From Candidatus Rokuibacteriota bacterium (GTDB lineage: Bacteria; Methylomirabilota; Methylomirabilia; Rokubacteriales; CSP1-6): a stretch of DNA of 64,000 bases. Where the stretch lies: contig QHSX01000055.1 of assembly GCA_003221695.1 (NCBI GenBank), positions 1-64,000 of the forward strand, written 5' to 3'. Both the position numbers and the translations under genes were made by a program. Below are positions 16,018-24,774 of this stretch, in pieces. How positions within the stretch are numbered: position 1 is the first letter of the stretch; each line of letters opens with the position of its first letter. Under the pieces are notes generated by a model. That model did not search any database. It saw nothing but the letters and a program-made list of their open reading frames with translations, and had not been told where the DNA came from.

Positions 16018-17704
16018 CCCGGTGCTTGCCGCGCTTGCCTCGGCGGCCGCGGGGGCTCTCCTCCGGCTTCGGCGGCTCGATCGCGTGCGCGAGCTCCTTC
16101 AGCGAGAGCCCGATGCGCCGCTCGTTGGGATCGACGCGGATGACGAGCAGCGTGAGCTCGTCGCCGACGCTGACGATCTCGTCGGGCCGGTTGATCGGCC
16201 GGTTCGACATCTGCGAGATGTGCAGGAGGCCGTCCACGCCGGGCTCGAGCTCGATGAACGCCCCGAAGTCCGTGAGCCGCACCACCTTGCCGGTGACGCG
16301 CGAGCCCATCGGAAAGCGCTGGGCGACCGTCGCCCACGGGTCGGGCTGGATCTGCTTGAGCCCGAGGGAGATCCGTTTGTTCTCCTTGTCGACGTTGAGG
16401 ATCTGCGTCTCGATCTCCTGCCCCTTCTTGAGGACCTCCGATGGATGGCCGACGGTGCGCGTCCAGGCCATGTCGGAGATGTGCAGGAGACCGTCCACAC
16501 CGGGCTCCAGCTCGATGAACGCCCCGAAGTCGGTCAGGTTGCGCACCTTGCCCGCGACGCGCGTTCCGGGGTGGTAGCGCTCCTCGATCGTCGCCCACGG
16601 GTCGGGCTCGACCTGCTTCATTCCGAGCGAGATGCGCTTGCCGGCGCGGTTGACGTCGAGGACGATCACGTCGACCTCGTCGCCGACGTTCACCAGCTTC
16701 GATGGGTGACGCACGCGGCGCGTCCACGACATCTCCGAGACGTGGACGAGCCCCTCGACGCCGGGCTCCAGCTCGACGAAGGCGCCGTAATTGGTGAGGC
16801 TCACCACCTTGCCACGGGTCTTCGTGCCCGGCGCGAACGTCTGCTCGACGCGCTCCCAGGGGTCCGACGACTTCTGCTTGTAGCCGAGCGAGACGCGGCC
16901 CGTCTCGCGATCGAAGTGCAGCACGACCACCTCGATCTGGTCGCCGACCTGGAAGATCTCCGACGGGTGCCCCACGCGGCCCCAGCTCATGTCGGTGACG
17001 TGCAGGAGCCCGTCGATGCCGCCCAGGTCGATGAACGCGCCGTAGTCCGTGATGTTCTTCACGGTGCCCGTGAGCGCCATGCCCTCCGAGAGGACCTCGA
17101 GCGTGTGCTTCTTCTTCTCCTCGCGCTCCTCCTCGAGGACCGCCCGCCGGGAGAGCACGACGTTGCCGCGGCGCCGGTTCAGCTTGATCACCTTCGCGCG
17201 GATCGGCTGCCCGACCATCGCGGCGAGGTTCTTCACGGGCCGGAGGTCCACCTGCGAGCCGGGGAGGAAGGCCTTCACGCCCACGTCCACCGCCAAGCCG
17301 CCCTTGACGACCTCCACGATCCGGCCCTCGACCGGCAACCCCTTGTCGTGGGCCTGAGTGATCGCGTCCCACACCTTGATCTTGTCGGCCTTGTCCTTCG
17401 AGAGGACGATCAGCCCCTCGGAGTCCTCCTTCGCCTCGAGGTAGACCTCGATGTCGTCGCCGACCTTGGGGAGCTTGCCGTGACGATGAAACTCCTCGAT
17501 GGGGATCGCGCCCTCGCTCTTGTAGCCGACGTCCACGAGGACCTCCGTCGCGGTCACCTGGACGACGCGGCCCCGTACGACCTCGCCCTCCTCGAACTCG
17601 CTGGTGGCCCCCTCGTGGAACCAGTCGTCCATCCGCTCCTCGGCCGCGTCCCCTCCCTCCTTTCGCGATCCGCCGAGGGGGTGCTTGGGTTCGTCCGTCT
17701 TCAT
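15992..17704 (-). CDS. rpsA: 30S ribosomal protein S1 (six S1 repeats)
   Basis: Ribosomal protein that helps dock mRNA, especially mRNAs with weak leaders, which matters here because many genes lack clear ribosome-binding sites. Six S1 RNA-binding repeats are visible. The last four carry near-identical blocks such as DYGAFIDL, NYGAFVEL, DFGAFIEL and HISDMAW, and the tail is acidic (DEFDDDEN). I chose the ATG at 17704 because GGAGG lies ten bases upstream. An ATG at 17725 that overlaps the plsC stop (ATGA) would add seven Gly/Thr-rich residues and is possible. It follows cmk-plsC, a widespread arrangement. Confidence 0.96.
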   Translation of the reverse strand: MKTDEPKHPLGGSRKEGGDAAEERMDDWFHEGATSEFEEGEVVRGRVVQVTATEVLVDVGYKSEGAIPIEEFHRHGKLPKVGDDIEVYLEAKEDSEGLIVLSKDKADKIKVWDAITQAHDKGLPVEGRIVEVVKGGLAVDVGVKAFLPGSQVDLRPVKNLAAMVGQPIRAKVIKLNRRRGNVVLSRRAVLEEEREEKKKHTLEVLSEGMALTGTVKNITDYGAFIDLGGIDGLLHVTDMSWGRVGHPSEIFQVGDQIEVVVLHFDRETGRVSLGYKQKSSDPWERVEQTFAPGTKTRGKVVSLTNYGAFVELEPGVEGLVHVSEMSWTRRVRHPSKLVNVGDEVDVIVLDVNRAGKRISLGMKQVEPDPWATIEERYHPGTRVAGKVRNLTDFGAFIELEPGVDGLLHISDMAWTRTVGHPSEVLKKGQEIETQILNVDKENKRISLGLKQIQPDPWATVAQRFPMGSRVTGKVVRLTDFGAFIELEPGVDGLLHISQMSNRPINRPDEIVSVGDELTLLVIRVDPNERRIGLSLKELAHAIEPPKPEESPRGRRGKRGKHRDEFDDDEN

Positions 17705-17714
17705 CCCGCCTGTT

Positions 17715-17719
17715 CCTCC
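17715..17719 (-). promoter_or_regulatory. Ribosome-binding site deciding the rpsA start
   Basis: GGAGG ten bases before the ATG at 17704. It lies inside the first codons of the alternative start at 17725, which has no such site of its own and would depend on coupling to plsC. Confidence 0.6.
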
Positions 17720-17721
17720 CG

Positions 17722-18381
17722 TCATTGAATTTGAGCGTGTGCTCGTGGCTGCCGCCTTGCTCCGACGGCGGCCGCGGAGTCCCTGAGTCGTGCGATCGCG
17801 GCCATCATCTCGCGGCTCGCGGTCTCGTACTGTGCGCGCCGGTCGCCGGCCCGCTCGCCAAAGCGGAGCGGCGCGCCGAATGTCACCGTCACCTTCCCGG
17901 GCCGGAAGAGCCGCTGGCCCTTGGGCCACGCGCGCCCACTGCCGCTGACGTACACCGGCACCACGGGGGTGCCGGTCCTGACGGCCAGCATCCCCGCGCC
18001 CGCCTTCGCCGGCCGGAGCGTACCCTCCGGGCCCCGCGTCCCCTCGGGGAAGATCAGGAGCGCGCCGTCCTCCTCGAGGACGCGCAGGGCCGTCCGGAGT
18101 GCGCCGGGGTCCGACCCCTCGCGCCGGACGGGCCGCGTGTTCAGCCGCCGGAGCAGCGGACCGAACACGGGGATCTGGAACAGCTCCGCCTTGGCGAGAA
18201 ACGAGAGCTGCCGCGGCGCGACGACGCCGATCAGCGGCGGATCGAGCAGGCTCGAGTGGTTCGCCACGAGCAGCACCGGCCCGCCGAGCGGCACGTGCCC
18301 GGGGTTCTTCGCCTCGACCCGGAAGAAGAGCCGCAGCAGCACCGCGACGAAGGCCCTCGCGCACGCGTAGACACGGTTCAT
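17722..18381 (-). CDS. plsC: 1-acyl-sn-glycerol-3-phosphate acyltransferase
   Basis: Makes phosphatidic acid by acylating lysophosphatidic acid at the inner membrane. The catalytic HX4D motif is NHSSLLDPP near residues 41-49, and the glycerol-phosphate-binding motif is IFPEGTRGPEG near 110-120. At 219 residues it is a normal single-domain enzyme with an N-terminal hydrophobic stretch. Its ATG overlaps the cmk stop by four bases (ATGA). The cmk-plsC-rpsA order is common in Gram-negative bacteria. Confidence 0.93.
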   Translation of the reverse strand: MNRVYACARAFVAVLLRLFFRVEAKNPGHVPLGGPVLLVANHSSLLDPPLIGVVAPRQLSFLAKAELFQIPVFGPLLRRLNTRPVRREGSDPGALRTALRVLEEDGALLIFPEGTRGPEGTLRPAKAGAGMLAVRTGTPVVPVYVSGSGRAWPKGQRLFRPGKVTVTFGAPLRFGERAGDRRAQYETASREMMAAIARLRDSAAAVGARRQPRAHAQIQ

Positions 18382-19094
18382 CGGCGGCCCGCCCGCGGCG
18401 TGGCGGTCCGGCGCCCGCCCCGCTGGCGCCGCACGATCTCGCCCAGCATCCGCTCGACCACCTCGTCGATCGTGAGCGCGGACGTATCCACCTCGATCGC
18501 GCCGTCCGGCTTTCGGAGCGGCGCGAGCGCGCGGGTCGTGTCCTGGATGTCGCGCCGCGAGATCTCCTCACGCACGATCGCGAGGTCTGCCTCCACGCCC
18601 TGGGCCCGGAGCTCGGCCTGCCGTCGCCGGGCGCGCTCGTCGAGCGTCGCGTCCAGGTAGAACTTCACCTCGGCGTCCGGACACACGACGGTCCCCGTGT
18701 CGCGCCCCTCGAGGACCACGCCGCCGAGCGCCGCCGCCCGCCGCTGCAGCGGCGTGATCTTCTCGCGGACCGCCGTGAGCCGCGTGAGCCGCGAGGTCAG
18801 CTCGCTGATCCGCGGAGTCCGGATCTCCGTGGTCACGTCGCGGCCGTCGAGGAACAGCCGGCCGCCTTCGAGGCGGACGTCGACGCGCGCGACGTGTGCG
18901 CGGAGCCGCGCCTCGTCGTCGTCGGGTGAGAGCCCAGCCGCGTCGACCGAGAGGGCCAGCGCCCGGTACATGGCCCCGGTGTCGATGAAGCGGTAGCCAA
19001 GCCGCTCGGCGAGGCGCTGTCCGACGGTACTCTTGCCCGCGCCCGCCGGACCGTCGATCGTGATCACGGGCTCACGTCCGTCACGCGCCGTCAT
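18378..19094 (-). CDS. cmk: Cytidylate kinase
   Basis: Phosphorylates CMP and dCMP. The P-loop DGPAGAGKSTVGQRL is near residues 12-26, DTGAMYRA near 38 and the nucleotide-binding LEGRDTGTVVCPDA near 125. With the ATG at 19094, which overlaps the aroA stop, the protein has 238 residues. The longer reading frame starting at 19172 was rejected because the extra part is low complexity and lies within aroA. It is coupled downstream to plsC. Confidence 0.95.
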   Translation of the reverse strand: MTARDGREPVITIDGPAGAGKSTVGQRLAERLGYRFIDTGAMYRALALSVDAAGLSPDDDEARLRAHVARVDVRLEGGRLFLDGRDVTTEIRTPRISELTSRLTRLTAVREKITPLQRRAAALGGVVLEGRDTGTVVCPDAEVKFYLDATLDERARRRQAELRAQGVEADLAIVREEISRRDIQDTTRALAPLRKPDGAIEVDTSALTIDEVVERMLGEIVRRQRGGRRTATPRAGRR

Positions 19095-20398
19095 GCCTCG
19101 ACGGTCACCGCCGGCCCACCGGCCAGCGCGTTGAGAGTCTCGACGAACCCGGGGAAGGACGTCCGGACGCACTCCGTGTCCTCCACGACCGTCTCGCCCT
19201 CGGCCACGAGGCCCGCCACCACCAGCGCCATGGCCATCCGGTGGTCGCCGCCCGACGCGACGCGCGCGCCGCGAAAGCGCTGGGGACCCTCGATCACCAT
19301 GCCGTCGGGCCGCTCCTCGACCCGCACGCCCATCTTCCCGAACTCACGCGCCAGCGTCGCGATACGGTCCGACTCCTTGACCCGCAGCTCGGCGGCGTCG
19401 CTGACCGTGGTGGCCCCGCGCGCGACGACGGCGGCGACGGCGAGCACGGGAAGCTCGTCGATCAAGCGCGGAACGAGTGGGCCGCCGACGCGCGCCGCCC
19501 GCAGCTCGGCCCCGCCGAGGGTGAGACTCGCCACAGGCTCCGCGTCCTCCCCGGCCTCCACCACCTCGACGCGCGCGCCCATCGCCTCGAGCACCGTCAG
19601 GATCCCCGTGCGCGTCGGATTCACGCCGACCCGGGTCACGCTCACCGTCGCGTCGCGCACGATCGCCGCGGCGACCAGCAGGAACGCGGCCGAGGAGATG
19701 TCGCCGGGAACGCACACGGTGGTCCCGTAGAGGTCGCCGGGCTCGAGCGTCACCCCCCCGCCCTCTACGCGAAGCCGCGCGCCGAATTGGCGGAGCATCC
19801 GTTCCGAGTGGTCGCGCGACGACGCCGGCTCGTGCACCGAGACCGGCCCGTCGGCGTAGAGCCCGGCGAGCAGGACCGCCGACTTCACCTGCGCGGACGC
19901 CACCGGGGACGTGTGAGCGATCGCCCGGAGCGGCCGCATCCCCTGCACCGCGAGCGGCAGGCGCGTGGCCCGCGCCCGCCCCACGATCACCGCGCCCATG
20001 CGGCCGAGCGGCTCGGACACGCGCGCCATCGGGCGCCGGCGCAGGGACGCGTCGCCGGTGAGCAGCGCCGAAAAGGGCTGGCCCGCCAGCACGCCCAAGA
20101 GCAGGCGGGCCGTCGTTCCGGAGTTGCCGCAGTCGATGACGTCGCCCGGCTCGTGGAGGCCGTGCCGGCCCGCGCCCGCGATCCGGTAGTGGCCGGGCCC
20201 CTTGCGCGTGACGTCGGCGCCGAGGGCTCCGACCGCCGTGAGCGTGCGCACGCAGTCCTCGGCCTCGAGGTAGCCGTGGATCTCCGTCACCCCGTCCGCG
20301 AGCGCGCCGAGGAGCGCGGCGCGGTGGGAGATGGACTTGTCCCCCGGCACTTCCACGGTCCCGTGGAGTCGGTTCACCGGGCGGACCCTGAACGTCAC
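19091..20398 (-). CDS. aroA: 3-phosphoshikimate 1-carboxyvinyltransferase (EPSP synthase)
   Basis: Sixth step of the shikimate pathway, joining phosphoenolpyruvate to shikimate-3-phosphate. Family motifs are in order: GDKSISHRAALLGALADG (about 19-36), GNSGTTARLLLGVLAG (about 91-106) and LRVKESDRI near 345. The 435-residue length is typical. The Gly-Thr-Ala-Arg stretch in GNSGTTARLL is the usual form. It is coupled by four-base overlaps to tyrA upstream and cmk downstream, within the aromatic amino acid block. Confidence 0.97.
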   Translation of the reverse strand: MTFRVRPVNRLHGTVEVPGDKSISHRAALLGALADGVTEIHGYLEAEDCVRTLTAVGALGADVTRKGPGHYRIAGAGRHGLHEPGDVIDCGNSGTTARLLLGVLAGQPFSALLTGDASLRRRPMARVSEPLGRMGAVIVGRARATRLPLAVQGMRPLRAIAHTSPVASAQVKSAVLLAGLYADGPVSVHEPASSRDHSERMLRQFGARLRVEGGGVTLEPGDLYGTTVCVPGDISSAAFLLVAAAIVRDATVSVTRVGVNPTRTGILTVLEAMGARVEVVEAGEDAEPVASLTLGGAELRAARVGGPLVPRLIDELPVLAVAAVVARGATTVSDAAELRVKESDRIATLAREFGKMGVRVEERPDGMVIEGPQRFRGARVASGGDHRMAMALVVAGLVAEGETVVEDTECVRTSFPGFVETLNALAGGPAVTVEA

Positions 20399-21243
20399 TC
20401 GAGCGCCTCCCGCGCCGCCTTGATCCGGGCGAGCGCGCCGCGGAGCTCCTCGGCGGAGCCGCGCACGACGGCGTCTTCGAGCTCCCCGAGCGCCCGGCGG
20501 AAGACGTCGAGACTGGCCGCGAGCGGAGCGCGGTTGGCCAGGAAGATCTCGCTCCAGACGTCGGGGTCGGAGGCGGCGATGCGCGTCGTGTCCTTGAACC
20601 CGCGCGCGGCGAGCGCGAGAGCGATGGGGCCCACGCGCGTCGCGCCGTCCACGAGGGCGTAGGCGACGAGGTGTGGCAGGTGACTGATGGCGGCGACCGC
20701 CTGGTCGTGAGTCTCCGGGTCGAGCGTGCTCACGCGCGCGCCCAGGGCCTCCCAGAATCCGGCGACGGCCTTCACCGCGCGCGGCTCGGTCCGATCGGTC
20801 GGGGTCACGACCACGGTGGCGGCCCGAAAGAGGTCCGCCCGCGCGACGCCGTAGCCGCTTCGCTCGGAGCCCGCCATCGGGTGGCTCCCCACGAACGCGA
20901 GCGCCCGTCCCGCGGCGAGCCGGTCCGCGACTCGCGCGATCGCGCCCTTCGTCGAGCCGACGTCCGTCACCGTGGCGCCGTCGGGCGCCGCCCGCCAGAC
21001 GCGCGGCAGGAGCGCCTCGATCGCCAGGACCGGGAGCGCGAGGAGGACGAAGTCGGCGTCCTTCACGCCAACGTTGAGGTCGGTGGTGACGCGATCGAGG
21101 GTGCCGTCTCCCAGCGCCGCGCCCAACCGCGCCTCGTCGCGACCCACGCCCACGATCTCGCGCGCCAGCTCGCCGGAGCGGACCGCCTTGGCGACCGATC
21201 CTCCGAGGAGCCCGACGCCGACGATCGCGAGGCGCTGGATCAC
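20395..21243 (-). CDS. tyrA: Prephenate (or arogenate) dehydrogenase
   Basis: NAD(P)-dependent oxidative decarboxylation toward tyrosine. The Rossmann fingerprint is IVGVGLLGGSVAKAV at residues 6-20, and the active-site region GSHPMAGSERSGYG is near 130-143, with HLPHLVAYAL near 190. The protein has 282 residues and no ACT domain, as in many monofunctional cyclohexadienyl dehydrogenases. The start is the GTG overlapping the hisC stop (GTGA), which gives the correct N-terminus. Whether it uses prephenate or arogenate cannot be read from sequence. Confidence 0.94.
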   Translation of the reverse strand: MIQRLAIVGVGLLGGSVAKAVRSGELAREIVGVGRDEARLGAALGDGTLDRVTTDLNVGVKDADFVLLALPVLAIEALLPRVWRAAPDGATVTDVGSTKGAIARVADRLAAGRALAFVGSHPMAGSERSGYGVARADLFRAATVVVTPTDRTEPRAVKAVAGFWEALGARVSTLDPETHDQAVAAISHLPHLVAYALVDGATRVGPIALALAARGFKDTTRIAASDPDVWSEIFLANRAPLAASLDVFRRALGELEDAVVRGSAEELRGALARIKAAREALE

Positions 21244-22352
21244 GCCGGCTTCTTTCCGAGCACCGTGCGCAGGGCCTTGACGAGCTTCCGGTTCTCTTCG
21301 GGAGTCCCCACCGTGATACGCAGCGCCGTCTCCATGCCGAACGGCGTCATGGGACGGACGATCACGCCCTCGTGGAGGAGCTTCTGGTAGATGTCCGCGG
21401 CGCTGCGCCCGACGTCGACCAGGATGAAGTTGGCGCGTGACGGCACGTACTGCACGCCGAGCGCCTTGAACTCGTCGTAGAGGAAGTGGCGCCCCGCCTC
21501 GATCATGCGCACGCACTCGAGGATGTGGCTCTCGTCCTCGAGGGCGGCGAGCGCGCCCGCCTGTGCCAGCGAGTTGACGTTGAAGGGCTGGCGGATCCGG
21601 TTCATCAGGGCGATCGCGTCCGCGTCCGCGACCCCGTAGCCCACGCGCAGCCCCGCGAGGCTCGTCGCCTTCGAGAAGGTTCGGAGCACGACGACCTTGC
21701 GGCCCTGCTTGACGTAGTTGAGCGTCTCCGGGAAGTCCGGGCCGAGCGCGAACTCGATGTACGCCTCGTCGAAGACGACGATCGTCCGCTCCGGGACGCG
21801 CGACACGAAATGCTCGATCTCGTCGGCGGTCGCGATCGTCGCGGTCGGGTTGTTGGGGTTCGCGATGAAGACGATCTTCGTCATCGGGGTGATCGCCCGT
21901 GCCATCGCCTCGAGGTCGAGGCGGTGGTCCTTCAGCATCACCATGACGCGGACGCCGCCGGCCGCCTGGACGACCATGGGGTAGACGACGAACGACGGGT
22001 GCGGGACGACCGCCTCGTCCCCGGGCCGGAGGAACGCGCGCACGAGGAGCTCGATCAGCTCGTTCGAGCCGTTGCCGAGCACGACCTGGTCGGGGGAGAC
22101 GCCGTGCTTCTTGGCGAGCGCCTGTCGCAGGTAGAAGCCGCTGCCGTCCGGATAGCGGTTGAGGTGGTGGAGCGTCGCGAGGATCGCCTTCTGGACGCGG
22201 TCGGAGGGCGGCAGCGGGTTTTCATTCGACGCGAGCTTGATCGCGTTGTGGACGGAGAGCTCGCGCTCCAGCTCCTCGATCGGCTTACCCGGCTCGTACG
22301 GCGCGATCCCGAGGATGTGTTCGTTGGCCAGTGACTCCCACTGCGTAGGCAT
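21240..22352 (-). CDS. hisC: Histidinol-phosphate/aromatic aminotransferase
   Basis: PLP-dependent class I/II aminotransferase of 370 residues. The PLP lysine is in FSKATSLAGLRVGYG (about 228-242), the cofactor Asn in NPNNPTAT (about 164-171) and the aspartate in VFDEAYIEF (about 198). Best similarity is to HisC, but it lies between pheA and tyrA and far from other his genes in view. I therefore infer it may mainly or additionally transaminate phenylpyruvate and hydroxyphenylpyruvate, as HisC2-type enzymes do. It starts nine bases after pheA and ends in a GTGA overlap with tyrA. Confidence 0.93.
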   Translation of the reverse strand: MPTQWESLANEHILGIAPYEPGKPIEELERELSVHNAIKLASNENPLPPSDRVQKAILATLHHLNRYPDGSGFYLRQALAKKHGVSPDQVVLGNGSNELIELLVRAFLRPGDEAVVPHPSFVVYPMVVQAAGGVRVMVMLKDHRLDLEAMARAITPMTKIVFIANPNNPTATIATADEIEHFVSRVPERTIVVFDEAYIEFALGPDFPETLNYVKQGRKVVVLRTFSKATSLAGLRVGYGVADADAIALMNRIRQPFNVNSLAQAGALAALEDESHILECVRMIEAGRHFLYDEFKALGVQYVPSRANFILVDVGRSAADIYQKLLHEGVIVRPMTPFGMETALRITVGTPEENRKLVKALRTVLGKKPA

Positions 22353-22361
22353 GCTCTCTCC

Positions 22362-23423
22362 TTATGCGGCCGGGTACGACCCGAGGATCTTCAGGAACAG
22401 GGTCCGCTCCCCGACCTCACGCAACACCGCGGAAATCTGCTGGGTCTCGCGATGCCCCTCAAGGTCGACGAAGATGACGTATTCCCAGGGACTCTGCTTC
22501 GCCGGGCGTGACTCGATCTTCGTGAGGTTGATGCCGTCGCGCGCGAGGGGCTCCAGGATCCGGTAGAGGGCGCCGGGCACGTTCTTCATCGCGAAGAGGA
22601 TCGAGGTCTTGTCGCGCCCCGTGGGGCCGACGGGCCGGCGACCGACGACGAGGAATCGCGTCGAGTTCTGCGGATTGTCCTCGATGCGCGCCCGCAAGAG
22701 GGGAACGTTGTAGAGGCGGGCGGCGAGCTCGGAGGCGATCGCGGCCACCGTCGCGTCGGCCGCCGCCAGCTCCGCCGCCGCCGCCGTCGAGAGCGTCTCC
22801 TCCGTGTCGACGTCGCCCAGGTGCTCGGCGAGCCACCCCCGGCACTGCGCGAGCGCCTGCGGGTGCGAGACCACGCGCTTCACTTCGCCAAGCTCGCGGG
22901 CGCGCGAGAGGAGGTGCTGGGTGATCTCGAGCTTGAGCTCGCCGCAGATGAGTGCGTCGGAAACGATGAGGCGGTCGAGCGTCACGTTGACCGCGCCCTC
23001 GGTCGAGTTCTCGACGGGCACGACGCCGAAGTCGACGCGCCCACGCTCGACGTCGTCGAACACCTCGACGATCGAACGGGCCGGGCGGTAGGTCGCCGTC
23101 GCGCCGAAGTGCTGGAGCGCCGCCTGGTGGGTGAACGTGGCCTGGGGGCCCAGGTACGCGACGGTCAACACGGCTTCGAGCGCGCGGCAGCCGGACAGGA
23201 TCTCGCGCCAGACGGCCGCGACCGCATCCGCGGCCAGCGGCCCGGGGTTCTGCTCGATCAGACGCCGGACGATGTCGGCTTCACGCTCCGGGGCATAGGG
23301 GGGCACAGCCTGACGTCGTTTGAGGTCTCCGATCTGGAGGGCCGCCTCGGCGCGTTGGTTGAGGAGGTCTAGAATTTGGTCGTCTAGGTCATTGATCCTG
23401 GAACGCCAATCGTCCAGGTTCAT
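22362..23423 (-). CDS. pheA: Bifunctional chorismate mutase/prephenate dehydratase (P-protein)
   Basis: Converts chorismate to prephenate and then phenylpyruvate. An AroQ-type chorismate mutase domain occupies residues 1-90 (RSRINDLDDQILDLLNQRAE). A prephenate dehydratase domain spans about 94-270 with VAYLGPQATFTHQAA and NSTRFLVVG, and a C-terminal ACT domain contains ALYRILEPLARDGINLTKIE and the ESRP phenylalanine-binding motif, so feedback inhibition by phenylalanine is expected. It is the first gene after a strong promoter and has an AGGAG site before its ATG. Confidence 0.97.
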   Translation of the reverse strand: MNLDDWRSRINDLDDQILDLLNQRAEAALQIGDLKRRQAVPPYAPEREADIVRRLIEQNPGPLAADAVAAVWREILSGCRALEAVLTVAYLGPQATFTHQAALQHFGATATYRPARSIVEVFDDVERGRVDFGVVPVENSTEGAVNVTLDRLIVSDALICGELKLEITQHLLSRARELGEVKRVVSHPQALAQCRGWLAEHLGDVDTEETLSTAAAAELAAADATVAAIASELAARLYNVPLLRARIEDNPQNSTRFLVVGRRPVGPTGRDKTSILFAMKNVPGALYRILEPLARDGINLTKIESRPAKQSPWEYVIFVDLEGHRETQQISAVLREVGERTLFLKILGSYPAA

Positions 23424-23461
23424 AGGGACTCCTGCCGACTCTGCTCTCTCGAATAAGCGGC

Positions 23462-23491
23462 ATTATAGGCCCACGACGGAGACCTGGGCAA
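23462..23491 (-). promoter_or_regulatory. Sigma-70-type promoter for the pheA-hisC-tyrA-aroA-cmk-plsC-rpsA-sppA block
   Basis: A perfect -10 TATAAT (23462-23467) lies 18 bases after TTGCCC (23486-23491), four of six matches to the -35 box. The box begins two bases after the rluB stop, and the predicted start leaves a leader of about 30 bases before pheA. No leader peptide or attenuator fits in that space. Confidence 0.7.
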
Positions 23492-23492
23492 G

Positions 23493-24239
23493 TCACCTGT
23501 CGCCCCGTCCGCCGGCGTGATCGGCGACCGCTGCCCGCAGGAGGGAGAGCTCCCGCGGCGTGAGGCGGCGGCTCGCGCCGGGCGCGAGCGCGCCGAGCGC
23601 CACCGGGCCGAACGCGACTCGGCGGAGCCGCACGACGGGGTGGCCGAGCGCCTCACAGTAGCGTTTGACCTCGTGCTTGCGCCCCTCGGCGAAGGTCAGC
23701 CGGAGACGGCTCCCGTCGACGCCCGCGCGGACGAGCTCGACCGCGAGGGGCTTCGCCGGGCCGTCGTCGAGCACGGCGCCGTGGCGCCAGCGCGCGAGTG
23801 CCCCGGGCGCCACACGGCCCGCCACCTCCGCCTCGTAGACGCGCGGGAGCCCGTAGCGCGGGTGCAGGAGCCGGTGGGTCAAGGCGCCGTCGTTGGTGAG
23901 GAGGAGCGCGCCTTCAACGTCCCAGTCGAGCCGCCCGACCGGGTAGACGCGAGCGTCGACGTCGACGAGGTCGGCGACGACGGGGCGGCCCCGCGGATCG
24001 GAGAGCGTCGTGACGTAGCCGCGAGGCTTGTTGAGGAGCAGGTAGTGTCTCGCCTCGGGCGGCGGCACCGGCCGGCCGTCGACGGTAATCCGGTCGGCGT
24101 CGGGATCGGCGAGCGTGGCGAGGTTCCGCGTGACCACGCCGTTGACGGCGACGTGGCCCTCGGCGATCAGGCCGTCAGCTCTCCGCCGGGACCCGAGCCC
24201 CGCCTGCGCCAGGATCTTGTTGAGCCTCAGCTTCGCCAT
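23493..24239 (-). CDS. rluB: 23S rRNA pseudouridine synthase, RluB family
   Basis: Pseudouridylates a 23S rRNA position near the peptidyl-transferase centre. An S4 RNA-binding domain (LRLNKILAQAGLGSRRRADGLI, residues 4-25 and onward) precedes the RsuA-type catalytic domain with Asp in GRLDWDVEGALLLTNDG near 101-117 and the KPRGYVTT motif near 71. The 248-residue protein must start at 24239 to keep the S4 domain, which forces a 65-base overlap with the end of scpB. The scpA-scpB-rluB order is widely conserved. Confidence 0.94.
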   Translation of the reverse strand: MAKLRLNKILAQAGLGSRRRADGLIAEGHVAVNGVVTRNLATLADPDADRITVDGRPVPPPEARHYLLLNKPRGYVTTLSDPRGRPVVADLVDVDARVYPVGRLDWDVEGALLLTNDGALTHRLLHPRYGLPRVYEAEVAGRVAPGALARWRHGAVLDDGPAKPLAVELVRAGVDGSRLRLTFAEGRKHEVKRYCEALGHPVVRLRRVAFGPVALGALAPGASRRLTPRELSLLRAAVADHAGGRGDR

Positions 24240-24774
24240 GCTCGGTCACGGCGGCCAGCTCGGGCACCTGGAGCTCGCCCTCGACCTTCGGCAGGTCGCC
24301 GAGGTCGCGCAGCCCGAAGGCGACGAGGAACTCGCGCGTGGTCTCGAAGAGGTACGGCCGTCCCGGGGCGTCCTTGCGGCCCGGGATCCGGATGAGGCGC
24401 CGCTCGAGCAGGTTCTCGAGCACGGCCTCGGAGCTCACGCCGCGGAGCGCGTCCACCTCGGGGCGCGACACCGGCTGCTTGTAGGCGACGATCGCCAGCG
24501 TCTCGAGCGCGGGCCGTGACAGGCGCTGCTTCGTCCGCGACCGCGAGAGACGCACGAGCCACGGCTGGACCTCGGGGCGCGTGACCATGCGGTAGCCGCC
24601 GCCGACCTCGACGATCTGGACACCACGCTCGGCGTAGCGGGCCGAGAGCTCCCCGACGAGCTCACGGGCGGCCCCGACCGACGGGAGCTCGAGCACCTCG
24701 CGGATGCGCTCGAGCTCGAGCGGGGTGTCCGACGCGAAGAGCAGGGCTTCCAGGATGTCAGTTGGATCCGGCAT
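24175..24774 (-). CDS. scpB: Segregation and condensation protein B
   Basis: Winged-helix kleisin-associated subunit of the SMC-ScpAB condensin; 199 residues. Family features include ILEALLFASDTPLELERI at residues 7-24, RYRMVTRP-like GGYRMVTRPE, and LSRPALETLAIVAYKQPVSRPEVDALRG near 85-112, which carries the second winged helix. It begins 17 bases inside scpA and its last 21 codons overlap rluB in another frame. The smc gene lies in the same window at 62004-64000. Confidence 0.95.
   Translation of the reverse strand: MPDPTDILEALLFASDTPLELERIREVLELPSVGAARELVGELSARYAERGVQIVEVGGGYRMVTRPEVQPWLVRLSRSRTKQRLSRPALETLAIVAYKQPVSRPEVDALRGVSSEAVLENLLERRLIRIPGRKDAPGRPYLFETTREFLVAFGLRDLGDLPKVEGELQVPELAAVTEHGEAEAQQDPGAGGARVPAES

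Noticed and set aside
15950-17728. 592-codon plus-strand open frame opposite rpsA
   Set aside because: Its Asp/Val/His/Leu-rich repeats are the antisense of the S1 repeats of rpsA; there is no family match or ribosome-binding site.
18378-19172. Longer cmk frame starting at 19172
   Set aside because: The extra 26 residues are low complexity and lie over aroA; the ATG at 19094 gives the normal Cmk N-terminus and a standard four-base overlap.
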